The position numbers and the translations under genes were made by a program. A stretch of 62,400 nucleotides of DNA from Alistipes sp. (lineage in GTDB: Bacteria; Bacteroidota; Bacteroidia; Bacteroidales; Rikenellaceae): contig JAFQTX010000039.1 of NCBI GenBank assembly GCA_017408825.1, positions 1 through 62,400 of the forward strand. The letters run 5' to 3'. Under the pieces are notes generated by a model. It did not search any database, was not told the DNA's origin, and was given only the letters and a program-made list of their open reading frames with translations. Positions 27,379 through 34,856 of the stretch are shown piece after piece; position 1 is the stretch's first letter, and each line of letters opens with the position of its first letter.

Positions 27379-27595
27379 TTAAGACCATTGAGACAATAGG
27401 ACAATTAAGATGGTTGCGGCCGAGACACTAACGGCTGCTACCCAACGGCCGAGAGCACCCAACGGCCGAGAGCACCCAACGGCCGAGACTACGGCGATAC
27501 CCGACCTCGTAATGGTCCTAATGGTCCTCATAGTCCTAATGGTCCTAAAAAAATAAGGACCATTGAGACAATAAGACAATTAAGATGGTTGCAGC
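27379..27595 (+). repeat. Dispersed palindromic intergenic repeat, copy 2
   Basis: Left end AAGACCATTGAGACAATAGG, right end made of CCTAATGGTCCTAATGG words, central GATACCCGACCTCG, so the two ends are complementary. The middle holds three 17-bp direct repeats of ACCCAACGGCCGAGAGC (27440-27489). The left-hand motif is repeated after the palindrome (27560-27595). Confidence 0.65.
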
Positions 27596-27610
27596 CAACT
27601 ACCCCCTTTA

Positions 27611-27686
27611 GCAAGCGTTCAGCTTGCGAGCTACCCTTCTACTACCCTTTAGCACCGCAGGTGCGAGCTACCCTTCTACCACCCTC
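27611..27686. repeat. Two hairpin modules downstream of queG
   Basis: GCAAGC/GCTTGC (27611-27627) and GCACC/GGTGC (27652-27664) are each followed by the same word GAGCTACCCTTCTAC. The stems differ in sequence but keep pairing, while the flanking word is conserved. They lie just 3' of queG on its strand. Confidence 0.6.
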
Positions 27687-27715
27687 AAACACCACCTCGG
27701 CAGTAAAAGCCAAAC

Positions 27716-28621
27716 TCACTGCTCGGCATTGCGGCGGAGACGGTCGAGGCCCGCACGGGTCATTGGAGTATCACCAGCAATAGCCCGAAACTCCTCGTCG
27801 GTCATCGACGCAAGGCGCTCAGCGACAAACTCTTCCGCAGCGACAATAGGATCAAACTTAGGATTGGAATGTAGGGGTGCGTGGAGGTTAAACGGACACA
27901 CTTTTTGGCAAGCATCGCAGCCAAATATCCAGCCGTCGAGCGGCACAGCATCGCCACCCTCACGCTCAATAGTGCGACACGAGATACAGCGGCGTGTGTC
28001 GATGGTACGATCCTCACGAATAGCCCCATTAGGGCAGGCATCGACACAGGCGTGGCAGCTACCACACCCCATACCAACAAGAGGCGTATCGTACTCATCT
28101 ACAACATCGTCGATTATGAGCTCGCCGAGGTGCAGCATAGAGCCATACTTCGGATTTACAAGTAGCGAGTTACGGCCAATCCACCCCAAACCAGCACGGC
28201 GGGCATATGACTTCTCGGACAGAGGTGCCGAGTCGGTAAAGGCACGATAGCGTAACTGCGGGGCAAACACCTTAAGACGCTGTGCAACTTCGGCCAACAT
28301 CTCCTTAATAGTGAGGTGGTAATCTCGATTGAGGGCATAGGCAGCGATCTTGGTCGAAGAGCCCGACAAATCGCTCTTGGCATAGGGCGATAGGTACGAA
28401 ACAGCACAAATTATCACGCTCCGTGAGCCATCGACAAGAAGCCCCGCATCGAAGCGTTTTTCGATGTTTCGTTCGAGATAGTGAAGGGTCGAAGCATTAC
28501 CCCCTAACAGCCACTCCTTAAAGCGGTTACGCTCCTCATTCAGAGGCTCGGCACGTACCACCCCCACAAGGTCAAAACCAACCTCGTGAGCGACGTTTAT
28601 GATAACATTTCGACCAATCAT
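27716..28621 (-). CDS. queG: Epoxyqueuosine reductase
   Basis: Cobalamin-dependent iron-sulfur enzyme that carries out the last step of queuosine synthesis in tRNA. The 301-residue protein starts at MIGRNVIINVAHEVGFDLVG. The C-terminal half holds ferredoxin-type motifs CGSCHACVDACPNGAI, CISC and CDACQKVCPFN for two 4Fe-4S clusters; an Asp-containing catalytic region lies before them. A longer reading frame extends upstream to 28678, but the TAATTTTG promoter element (28639-28646) lies inside that extension, so ATG 28621 is chosen. It diverges from the acyl-CoA ligase gene. Its B12 need fits the nearby B12 uptake operon, though they are not co-transcribed. Confidence 0.95.
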   Translation of the reverse strand: MIGRNVIINVAHEVGFDLVGVVRAEPLNEERNRFKEWLLGGNASTLHYLERNIEKRFDAGLLVDGSRSVIICAVSYLSPYAKSDLSGSSTKIAAYALNRDYHLTIKEMLAEVAQRLKVFAPQLRYRAFTDSAPLSEKSYARRAGLGWIGRNSLLVNPKYGSMLHLGELIIDDVVDEYDTPLVGMGCGSCHACVDACPNGAIREDRTIDTRRCISCRTIEREGGDAVPLDGWIFGCDACQKVCPFNLHAPLHSNPKFDPIVAAEEFVAERLASMTDEEFRAIAGDTPMTRAGLDRLRRNAEQ

Positions 28622-28638
28622 TGAAAAATATTTTGTGG

Positions 28639-28646
28639 CAAAATTA
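28639..28646 (-). promoter_or_regulatory. -7 element of the queG promoter
   Basis: TAATTTTG on the minus strand matches TAnnTTTG. No clear -33 TTTG was seen. It sits 18 bp before ATG 28621 and decides the start choice. Confidence 0.6.
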
Positions 28647-28715
28647 ACAAATTTTAATAAATTATTGGTAACTTGCACCCGATTTTTGTATCACCAACTC
28701 AAAAAGCAGACAATT

Positions 28716-30365
28716 ATGACGTTTAATACACTCTATGAGATTGTGAAGCATAGTGTCGAGAAGTTCTCAAAACGCATAGCTTTCTCAATGATTGGTGGCG
28801 AGGACGTGACATACGAAGAGGTGGGTGAGCGCATCGAAAAGGTGCAGGAGATGCTCCTCGATGCTGGCGTAGGCGCTGGCGACAAGGTGGCAATCCTGAG
28901 TAGTAGTATGCCTAACTGGGGCGTGTCGTACTTTGCGGTGACAACTGCAGGTATGATCGCCGTACCCATTCTTCCCGACTTCACAGGTGAGGAGCTCGAC
29001 CTAATCATCGAACACTCCGAAGCCAAAGCCATTCTTGTATCCGACAAACTCTACACCAAGCTCTCGAAACCCACGGTCGAAAAGATGAACATCGTTATCC
29101 GTACCAAGGGTCTTAACATCATCTCGCAGCAGGTCGAGGAGCGTGCCGAGAAGCGTACACCACAGCCCGACGACATTGCGGTGATCATCTACACCTCGGG
29201 AACAACATCGAAGCCTAAGGGTGTGATGCTCACACACTACAACATCGCTGCGCAGACAACCATCGTGTCGCCGCTGTTCGACTACAACGAGAATGACGTG
29301 CTACTATCGATCCTACCCCTGGCACACACCTACGAGTGTACGCTGGGTATGATCTACCCCTTTGCACGTGGCGCACACATCCACTATCTCGACCGACCAC
29401 CTACCGCCTCGGCACTTATGCCGGCGCTGGCCAAGGTGCGTCCTACGGTGATTGCCTCGGTACCACTGATTATGGAGAAGATATACCGTGGCAAGGTGCT
29501 ACCCACATTCGAAAAGCGTGCCATCACACGCAAACTCTACAGCTGGCGATGGTCGCAGAAGCTACTACACAAGTTGGCAGGCAAGCAGCTTAAGAAGCTC
29601 TTTGGCGGACGTATGCGTCTATTCGCAATCGGAGGTGCTAAGTTCGACTCGGCAGCCGAGCAGTTCCTCCTCGATGCAGGATTTCCATATGGCATAGGCT
29701 ATGGCCTCACCGAGACTGCACCGCTCATAGCTGGTGCCGTAGGTAAGATGGTGCGCATAGGCTCGACAGGTCCATCGCTCCCCGATGTGAAGATACGTCT
29801 CGACGATATAAATCCCGAGACTGGTCAGGGCGAGATTGTGGTATTGACACCCTGTTGTATGCGTGGCTACTACAAGAACGAGGAGGCTACAAAGTCAGTA
29901 TTCACCGATGATGGCTGGTTCCGCACGGGCGACCTGGGAGCTATCACCGACGACGGCTGGATCTATATCAAGGGACGCCTTAAGAATATGATCGTTGGCC
30001 CTTCGGGCGAGAATATCTACCCAGAGGATATTGAGGAGGTGCTCAACTCCAACCGCTTTGTAGCCGAATCGGTAGTCACGGAGGAGGATGGCAAACTCAT
30101 AGCCTTGGTATACTTCGACACCACGGCACTCGAGGAGGCCTACGACGAGTTTAAGCACAAGATGGCCGTAAGCAAGGAGCAGCTGGGCCTTAAGATGGAG
30201 GAGATCAAGCGTGAGGTGATGGAGTATGTGAACTCGAAGGTAAACCGCTTCTCGAAGATATCTAAGGTGGTGGACAACGAGGGTGAGTTTGAGAAGACTC
30301 CAACGAAGAAGATCCGCCGCTTTGTCTACGACCGTAGCAAGAAACCTACTGAGGATCAGAAGTAA
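28716..30365 (+). CDS. Long-chain fatty acid-CoA ligase (AMP-binding)
   Basis: A 549-residue ANL-superfamily enzyme that activates fatty acids to acyl-AMP and then acyl-CoA. Visible motifs: P-loop YTSGTTSKPKGVMLTH (A3), GYGLTETAP (A5), WFRTGDLG (A7), and KGRLKNMIVGPSGENIYPEDIE (A8 region), followed by a C-terminal Lys in TPTKKIRRF. The true start is ATG 28716 (MTFNTLYEIV); 39 codons of open frame before it overlap the queG promoter and start. It is monocistronic and divergent from queG. The exact chain length cannot be read from sequence. Confidence 0.93.
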   Translation: MTFNTLYEIVKHSVEKFSKRIAFSMIGGEDVTYEEVGERIEKVQEMLLDAGVGAGDKVAILSSSMPNWGVSYFAVTTAGMIAVPILPDFTGEELDLIIEHSEAKAILVSDKLYTKLSKPTVEKMNIVIRTKGLNIISQQVEERAEKRTPQPDDIAVIIYTSGTTSKPKGVMLTHYNIAAQTTIVSPLFDYNENDVLLSILPLAHTYECTLGMIYPFARGAHIHYLDRPPTASALMPALAKVRPTVIASVPLIMEKIYRGKVLPTFEKRAITRKLYSWRWSQKLLHKLAGKQLKKLFGGRMRLFAIGGAKFDSAAEQFLLDAGFPYGIGYGLTETAPLIAGAVGKMVRIGSTGPSLPDVKIRLDDINPETGQGEIVVLTPCCMRGYYKNEEATKSVFTDDGWFRTGDLGAITDDGWIYIKGRLKNMIVGPSGENIYPEDIEEVLNSNRFVAESVVTEEDGKLIALVYFDTTALEEAYDEFKHKMAVSKEQLGLKMEEIKREVMEYVNSKVNRFSKISKVVDNEGEFEKTPTKKIRRFVYDRSKKPTEDQK

Positions 30366-30439
30366 TCCACGACACTCTCTTATATATAAGGTATCAAAAA
30401 AAATATGCGACTTGCACATCAAGTTGCATATTTTTTTCT

Positions 30440-30447
30440 TATATTTG
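30440..30447 (+). promoter_or_regulatory. -7 element of the B12 operon promoter
   Basis: TATATTTG just upstream of the riboswitch; no well-spaced TTTG was found upstream. Confidence 0.6.
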
Positions 30448-30452
30448 CACCA

Positions 30453-30630
30453 GCATTGGTTCTCATGGTGCTGCAAGCGCCACAAGAGATTAAAAGGGAA
30501 TCGGGTGAAAATCCCGAACAGTTCCCGCTGCTGTAATTCTCAAATGAGTCTGCGACATCATTTAGCCACTGGTCGACACCGGCTGGGAAGGCTTCGCAGA
30601 AAGGAGATAAGTCAGAAGACCTGCCAAAGC
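30453..30630 (+). promoter_or_regulatory. Cobalamin riboswitch
   Basis: Contains the family signatures: GGGAA...GGTGAAAATCCC with GAACAGTTCCCGCTGCTGTAA, then GCCACTGG, GGGAAGGC, and the B12 box GATAAGTCAGAAGACCTGCC (30605-30624). It is read on the plus strand and lies before four surface B12-capture genes, so high cobalamin should switch them off. Confidence 0.95.
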
Positions 30631-30736
30631 GAGTATAACGAGATTGTGCCTGCGGCGAATGGGCTGGTCTAACGACTTGATTTTTTCAGGTAATGACATT
30701 TTAGGTTCCGCACTTTCGGAGTATAAGTTTAGCACC

Positions 30737-30784
30737 ATGGCTAAATTAGCTCTCAGAGCCACAGTCACATTATCGTTATGTTAA
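30737..30784 (+). CDS. Possible 15-codon leader ORF
   Basis: ATG at 30737 through TAA at 30782-30784 encodes MAKLALRATVTLSLC, between the riboswitch and the first operon gene. It may be chance; no ribosome site is obvious and the peptide resembles nothing known to me. A GCTCT/AGAGC inverted repeat lies within it. Confidence 0.2.
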   Translation: MAKLALRATVTLSLC

Positions 30785-30818
30785 AGTTTACGGAGAATGA
30801 CCTTTTAACAAAACGATT

Positions 30819-32036
30819 ATGAGAAAGTTTATGTACTTGGCTCTAAGCGTAGTAGCTATGCTTATGAGCGTCACAGGTTGCTCTTACGATGATGGAGCCG
30901 TCTGGGACAAGATGGGTGAGTTGGAGAGCGAGATTGACCAAAATCGAGAAGACATCGAGACACTCTCTGCCTTGATGGATGCACTCAGCGGAGGCAAGGT
31001 AATCATCTCGACCGAGACTACCGATGAGGGTGTGATACTCACGTTCAGCGATGGCTCGAAGGTAACCATTCGCAATGGTGCTGATGGTAAGGATGGTGAG
31101 AATGGTAAAGATGGTGAGAATGGCACTGATGGCAAAGATGGCGCTGATGGCGACTCGTTGTTTGAGTCGGTAGAGGAGACCGACACCGAGGTAATCATCA
31201 CGCTCACAGATGGTCGAGTAATACGCCTACCAAAGGCTGGCAGCGAGGGAGGTAACGAGAATGAGGGCGAGACCTACACCCTTCGCACACTATCGTTCGA
31301 AGATATAGATGCCAAGTTTGCAGGCTATACGCTCTATGGCGGTGCTGAGATTAACACCTGGAGCGACCTCATAGACGACGTGCAGTATGGTGGCTCATTG
31401 ACTTATACCGACTTTGGGGAGGATGTATACTATTGGTACGATGAGGGTAACACCGAGCTATACCACTCATTTACAACGCCTTACTGGGGCGGTGGCCACG
31501 TAGTATCGAACTATGTTATCGAGGACTACGCCACACTTCCTGAGGGACACAATGGCTGGTATGAGCTACAGATGGCTAACCCGATAGGTGGTCACAATAG
31601 CTCAGCAAACTTTGCAGTACACAACGGCTATAGCGACTTTTTCAACTCGCAGATTTACGACAGCTCGTTGCAGACTCTCGAGTTTGCCGATGGCGTGGAG
31701 CGTATAATTGACCATATGTACGTTACAAACACCTGCTATGTGCTTAACTCGCTAACTGTTGGCGATGGTTTCAATAGCCCAGCAAGCGAAACGACCTACA
31801 TTAAGATTGTAGCATATGGCTACAATGCTAATGATGAGGAAACTGGCTCGGTAGAGTTTGCGCTATGCGAGAATGGCGTGCTGGTAACAGAGTGGACAAA
31901 GTGGGATCTATCGTCACTGGGCAAGGTAGTTAAGATTGCCTTTAACTTCTCGGCCTCTGAGGATCAGATCGGAAGCTATGGTATGAACTGCCCTGCATAT
32001 TTTAGCTACGATGATGTAGCGGTGCGCTGGGAATAG
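30819..32036 (+). CDS. Surface lipoprotein, DUF4465-type C-terminus (BtuH-like candidate)
   Basis: A 405-residue lipoprotein with lipobox Cys21 (SVTGC). Residues 30-60 are a short coiled coil, 60-86 a beta segment, and 87-113 nine Gly-X-Y triplets (GADGKDGENGKDG...), the DUF4988-like stalk often seen on Bacteroidales surface proteins. Residues about 150-405 form a beta-sandwich-like domain resembling DUF4465. As first gene behind a cobalamin riboswitch and upstream of BtuG and BtuB, it probably binds B12 or a B12 precursor at the cell surface. The BtuH family of B12-binding lipoproteins is the nearest described role; this match is by context and domain type. Confidence 0.75.
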   Translation: MRKFMYLALSVVAMLMSVTGCSYDDGAVWDKMGELESEIDQNREDIETLSALMDALSGGKVIISTETTDEGVILTFSDGSKVTIRNGADGKDGENGKDGENGTDGKDGADGDSLFESVEETDTEVIITLTDGRVIRLPKAGSEGGNENEGETYTLRTLSFEDIDAKFAGYTLYGGAEINTWSDLIDDVQYGGSLTYTDFGEDVYYWYDEGNTELYHSFTTPYWGGGHVVSNYVIEDYATLPEGHNGWYELQMANPIGGHNSSANFAVHNGYSDFFNSQIYDSSLQTLEFADGVERIIDHMYVTNTCYVLNSLTVGDGFNSPASETTYIKIVAYGYNANDEETGSVEFALCENGVLVTEWTKWDLSSLGKVVKIAFNFSASEDQIGSYGMNCPAYFSYDDVAVRWE

Positions 32037-32073
32037 CGATATTAGGAGGCGACAAAGCCTCAAACACAGATAT

Positions 32074-33780
32074 ATGAAACTATTTAGATTTTTTTTGTTT
32101 TTAAGTGTGGTGATGGTCATTGCCTCGTCGTGTAACCGCGACGAGGTGATAACCACCCAGCCCCTCCCTGAGATTATACTCGAGGGCGATGGCGTATATA
32201 GCGTAATGGTGGGCGAGGAGATTCGCCTTGCTCCTGAGTATCGTAATGCCGAGGGTGCAACATTTGAGTGGCGCATCGACAACGAGGTTGTCTGCACTGA
32301 GCGTGCCTACGTATTCCAAGCCACAGAGGCTGGCGAGGTCTACGTAAGCATTAGCGTAACAACCGACTCTGGAAGTGATACAGAGGAGCTACGCATCGAC
32401 GTTGGCGAGGCAGAGACCCCCGCCATAGATATCGCCATGGAGGATATCGTCGTAGCGATAGGTTATAAGCAGACAATTATGGCCACTTTGCGTAAGACTG
32501 AGAATGAGTGCAAGGTGACGTGGAGCGTAAACGATGAGGAGGTAGCCAAAGATGTTACCAGCTATGAGTTTGAGGCTAAGGAGGTGGGAACATACCACAT
32601 CGTGGCTAAGGCGTCAAACCTACACGGCGAGGCAGAGGATAGTGTGACAATCACTGTGGTAACGGCCGAGGATCTAAACCTCGTCTACGAGTTTGATACC
32701 AAGGAGTATCACACCACCGAGGGTCGCACGCTACTTATCCGTCCCTCACAACTAAGTAAGAGCGAAGGAGTTACCTTTGTCTGGACATTGAATGGAGAGA
32801 GCAACGACGCAGAGTGGAACATGTCCCACTTTGTGTTTAGCTCTGAGGAGGTAGGCACACACACCCTTGAGGTGAAGGCCACAACACATATAAATGCAGC
32901 GATAGAGGTTTGCCACTCCTTTACTATCGAGGTTATCGAGAGTGGCAAATACCGTCGTGAGCGCACTGCAACATCAACAAGCCTCTTTAGCGAGGTTTTG
33001 GAGTATATGCCCGCACCCGGTCAGTTTATCGGCGACCTCAAAACAGGAGGCTTTACGGGCGAGGAGCTTACGGCAGAGGATGCTGCCAATTATGCCGAAC
33101 AGCGTCTACGCCAGAATAACTGGGTGTCGCTCGGGGCTTTCGGCGGCTATATCGTCGTAGCGTTCGACCATAGTGTTGAGAATATCTCGGGAGCAGACCT
33201 TGCCATTACGGGCAACTCGTTTGATGGCTCATCGGAGCCTGGCGTTGTCTGGGTCATGCAGGATGAGAATGGCAACGGTGAGGCCGATGACACGTGGTAT
33301 GAGCTTGCAGGCTCGGAGACAGGCAAAGGAACAACTATTCAGGAGTATGAGGTTACGTACTACCGCCCAACATCTAATGGTATGCCCGTAGGCTGGACAG
33401 ATAATAAGGGTGGCAGTGGCACTATTGACTACCTCGCGTCGTTCCACAACCAGCCATCGTACTACCCTACGTGGATCACCGCAGAGAGCTACACCCTACG
33501 AGGCACACGTCTTGAGGCACGCAACTACGACCGTTCGGGCAACGGCTCTATGTGGGTACAGCCCGCCTACGATTGGGGATATGCCGACAATACCTCGGAG
33601 CGTGACTGCGCAGATGCCGTAAACAGCCTTGATATTGATAACGCCATAGACATCCTTGGTAGGCCTACCAAGTTGGAGTATATCGACTTTGTGAAGGTTC
33701 AGTCGGCCGTACAGTCTAAGAGTGGCTGGATAGGAGAGCTTTCGACCGAGGTGTGCAACATTGCAGAGATAGCACAATAA
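32074..33780 (+). CDS. PKD-like surface lipoprotein of the B12 operon
   Basis: A 568-residue lipoprotein with lipobox Cys20 (IASSC). Three successive beta-sandwich modules (about 25-110, 115-200, 205-300) have PKD-like endings such as GEVYVSISVTTDSGS, GTYHIVAKASN and GTHTLEVKATT. The C-terminal ~260 residues form a separate domain with GYIVVAFDHSVENISG, WVMQDENGNGEADDTWYELAG (a calcium-loop-like DxNxNG-xxDD segment) and a long aromatic-rich stretch. No enzyme signature. It sits 37 bp after the DUF4465 gene and 10 bp before btuG, so it is part of the B12 uptake set. It may present or bind corrinoids; the function is unproven. Confidence 0.8.
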   Translation: MKLFRFFLFLSVVMVIASSCNRDEVITTQPLPEIILEGDGVYSVMVGEEIRLAPEYRNAEGATFEWRIDNEVVCTERAYVFQATEAGEVYVSISVTTDSGSDTEELRIDVGEAETPAIDIAMEDIVVAIGYKQTIMATLRKTENECKVTWSVNDEEVAKDVTSYEFEAKEVGTYHIVAKASNLHGEAEDSVTITVVTAEDLNLVYEFDTKEYHTTEGRTLLIRPSQLSKSEGVTFVWTLNGESNDAEWNMSHFVFSSEEVGTHTLEVKATTHINAAIEVCHSFTIEVIESGKYRRERTATSTSLFSEVLEYMPAPGQFIGDLKTGGFTGEELTAEDAANYAEQRLRQNNWVSLGAFGGYIVVAFDHSVENISGADLAITGNSFDGSSEPGVVWVMQDENGNGEADDTWYELAGSETGKGTTIQEYEVTYYRPTSNGMPVGWTDNKGGSGTIDYLASFHNQPSYYPTWITAESYTLRGTRLEARNYDRSGNGSMWVQPAYDWGYADNTSERDCADAVNSLDIDNAIDILGRPTKLEYIDFVKVQSAVQSKSGWIGELSTEVCNIAEIAQ

Positions 33781-33790
33781 CACTACGTAT

Positions 33791-34846
33791 ATGAGGTGGT
33801 TAATGCTTATATTATCGCTACTTGCCGTTAGTTGTATGGAGTGGGACTACGCCCTTGAGGAGGAGTTCGACATTGAGACCTCGGGACGTGGGCTCTTCAT
33901 CTGCAACGAGGGTAACTTCCAATATGGCAATGCCACACTTTCGTACTATAACCCCGAGACTCGCACGATCGAAAACGAGGTCTTCTATCGTGCTAATGCT
34001 ATGAAACTCGGCGACGTGGCGCAGTCGATGACCACGTACAACAATCGTGGCTGGGTGGTTGTCAATAACTCGCACGTGATCTTCTCGATAGACCTCGATA
34101 GCTTCCGTGAGGTGGGACGCATCACGGGGTTCACCTCGCCACGCTACATACACTTTGTATCTGACACAAAGGCCTATGTGACGCAGATATGGGATAACCG
34201 CATAGCCATCATCAACCCCAAGCGTTATGAGATTACAGGCTATATAGAGATCCCCAATATGACTATGGAGCAGGGCTCCACGGAGCAGATGGTGCAACTT
34301 GGCGACTACCTTTACGTAAACTGCTGGTCGTACCAAAATCGAATACTCAAAATAGAGACCACAACCGACACGATTGTCGCCGAACTGGAGGTAGGCATAC
34401 AGCCCACATCACTTGCGTTAGACCGCAATGGCAAACTATGGACCGTAACAGATGGTGGTTTCGACGGCTCGCCCTATGGCTACGAAGCACCATCGCTCTA
34501 CCGCATAGACCCCGAGACAATGACCATCGAGCGCAAGTTTGAGTTTAAGCGTGGCGATGCCCCCAGCGAGATACAGATAAACGGAGCGAAGGATACGATA
34601 TATTGGATTAACGACGACATCTGGGCGATGAGCGTAGAGGCCGACAAAGTCCCTGTGCGCCCATTCCTCGACTCTCGTGGCACGATATACTACGGCCTTA
34701 CGGTAGACCCTACCAATGGCGATGTATATATCGCCGATGCCATAGACTACTCACAGCAGGGCAAGATTTACCGCTACACATCTGATGCACAGCTCATTGA
34801 TGAGTTTTACGTAGGCATAATACCTGGAGCCTTCTGCTGGAAATAG
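33791..34846 (+). CDS. btuG: Surface B12-binding beta-propeller lipoprotein BtuG
   Basis: A 351-residue lipoprotein (lipobox LLAVSC, Cys16) with a YncE/DUF5074-type propeller: repeated blades such as GLFICNEGNFQYGNATLSYY, GWVVVNNSHVIFSIDLDS, YVTQIWDNRIAIINP and DVYIADAIDYSQQGKIYRY. BtuG proteins of Bacteroides bind cobalamin very tightly outside the cell and sit as a lid on the BtuB transporter. Here the gene directly precedes btuB with a 10-bp gap and lies under a cobalamin riboswitch, which supports the assignment. Confidence 0.92.
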   Translation: MRWLMLILSLLAVSCMEWDYALEEEFDIETSGRGLFICNEGNFQYGNATLSYYNPETRTIENEVFYRANAMKLGDVAQSMTTYNNRGWVVVNNSHVIFSIDLDSFREVGRITGFTSPRYIHFVSDTKAYVTQIWDNRIAIINPKRYEITGYIEIPNMTMEQGSTEQMVQLGDYLYVNCWSYQNRILKIETTTDTIVAELEVGIQPTSLALDRNGKLWTVTDGGFDGSPYGYEAPSLYRIDPETMTIERKFEFKRGDAPSEIQINGAKDTIYWINDDIWAMSVEADKVPVRPFLDSRGTIYYGLTVDPTNGDVYIADAIDYSQQGKIYRYTSDAQLIDEFYVGIIPGAFCWK

Positions 34847-34856
34847 ACCAAGGACG

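Noticed and set aside
28599-28715. N-terminal extension of the acyl-CoA ligase
   Set aside because: The 39 extra codons overlap the queG promoter and start and do not resemble the family; MTFNTLYEIV is the usual beginning.
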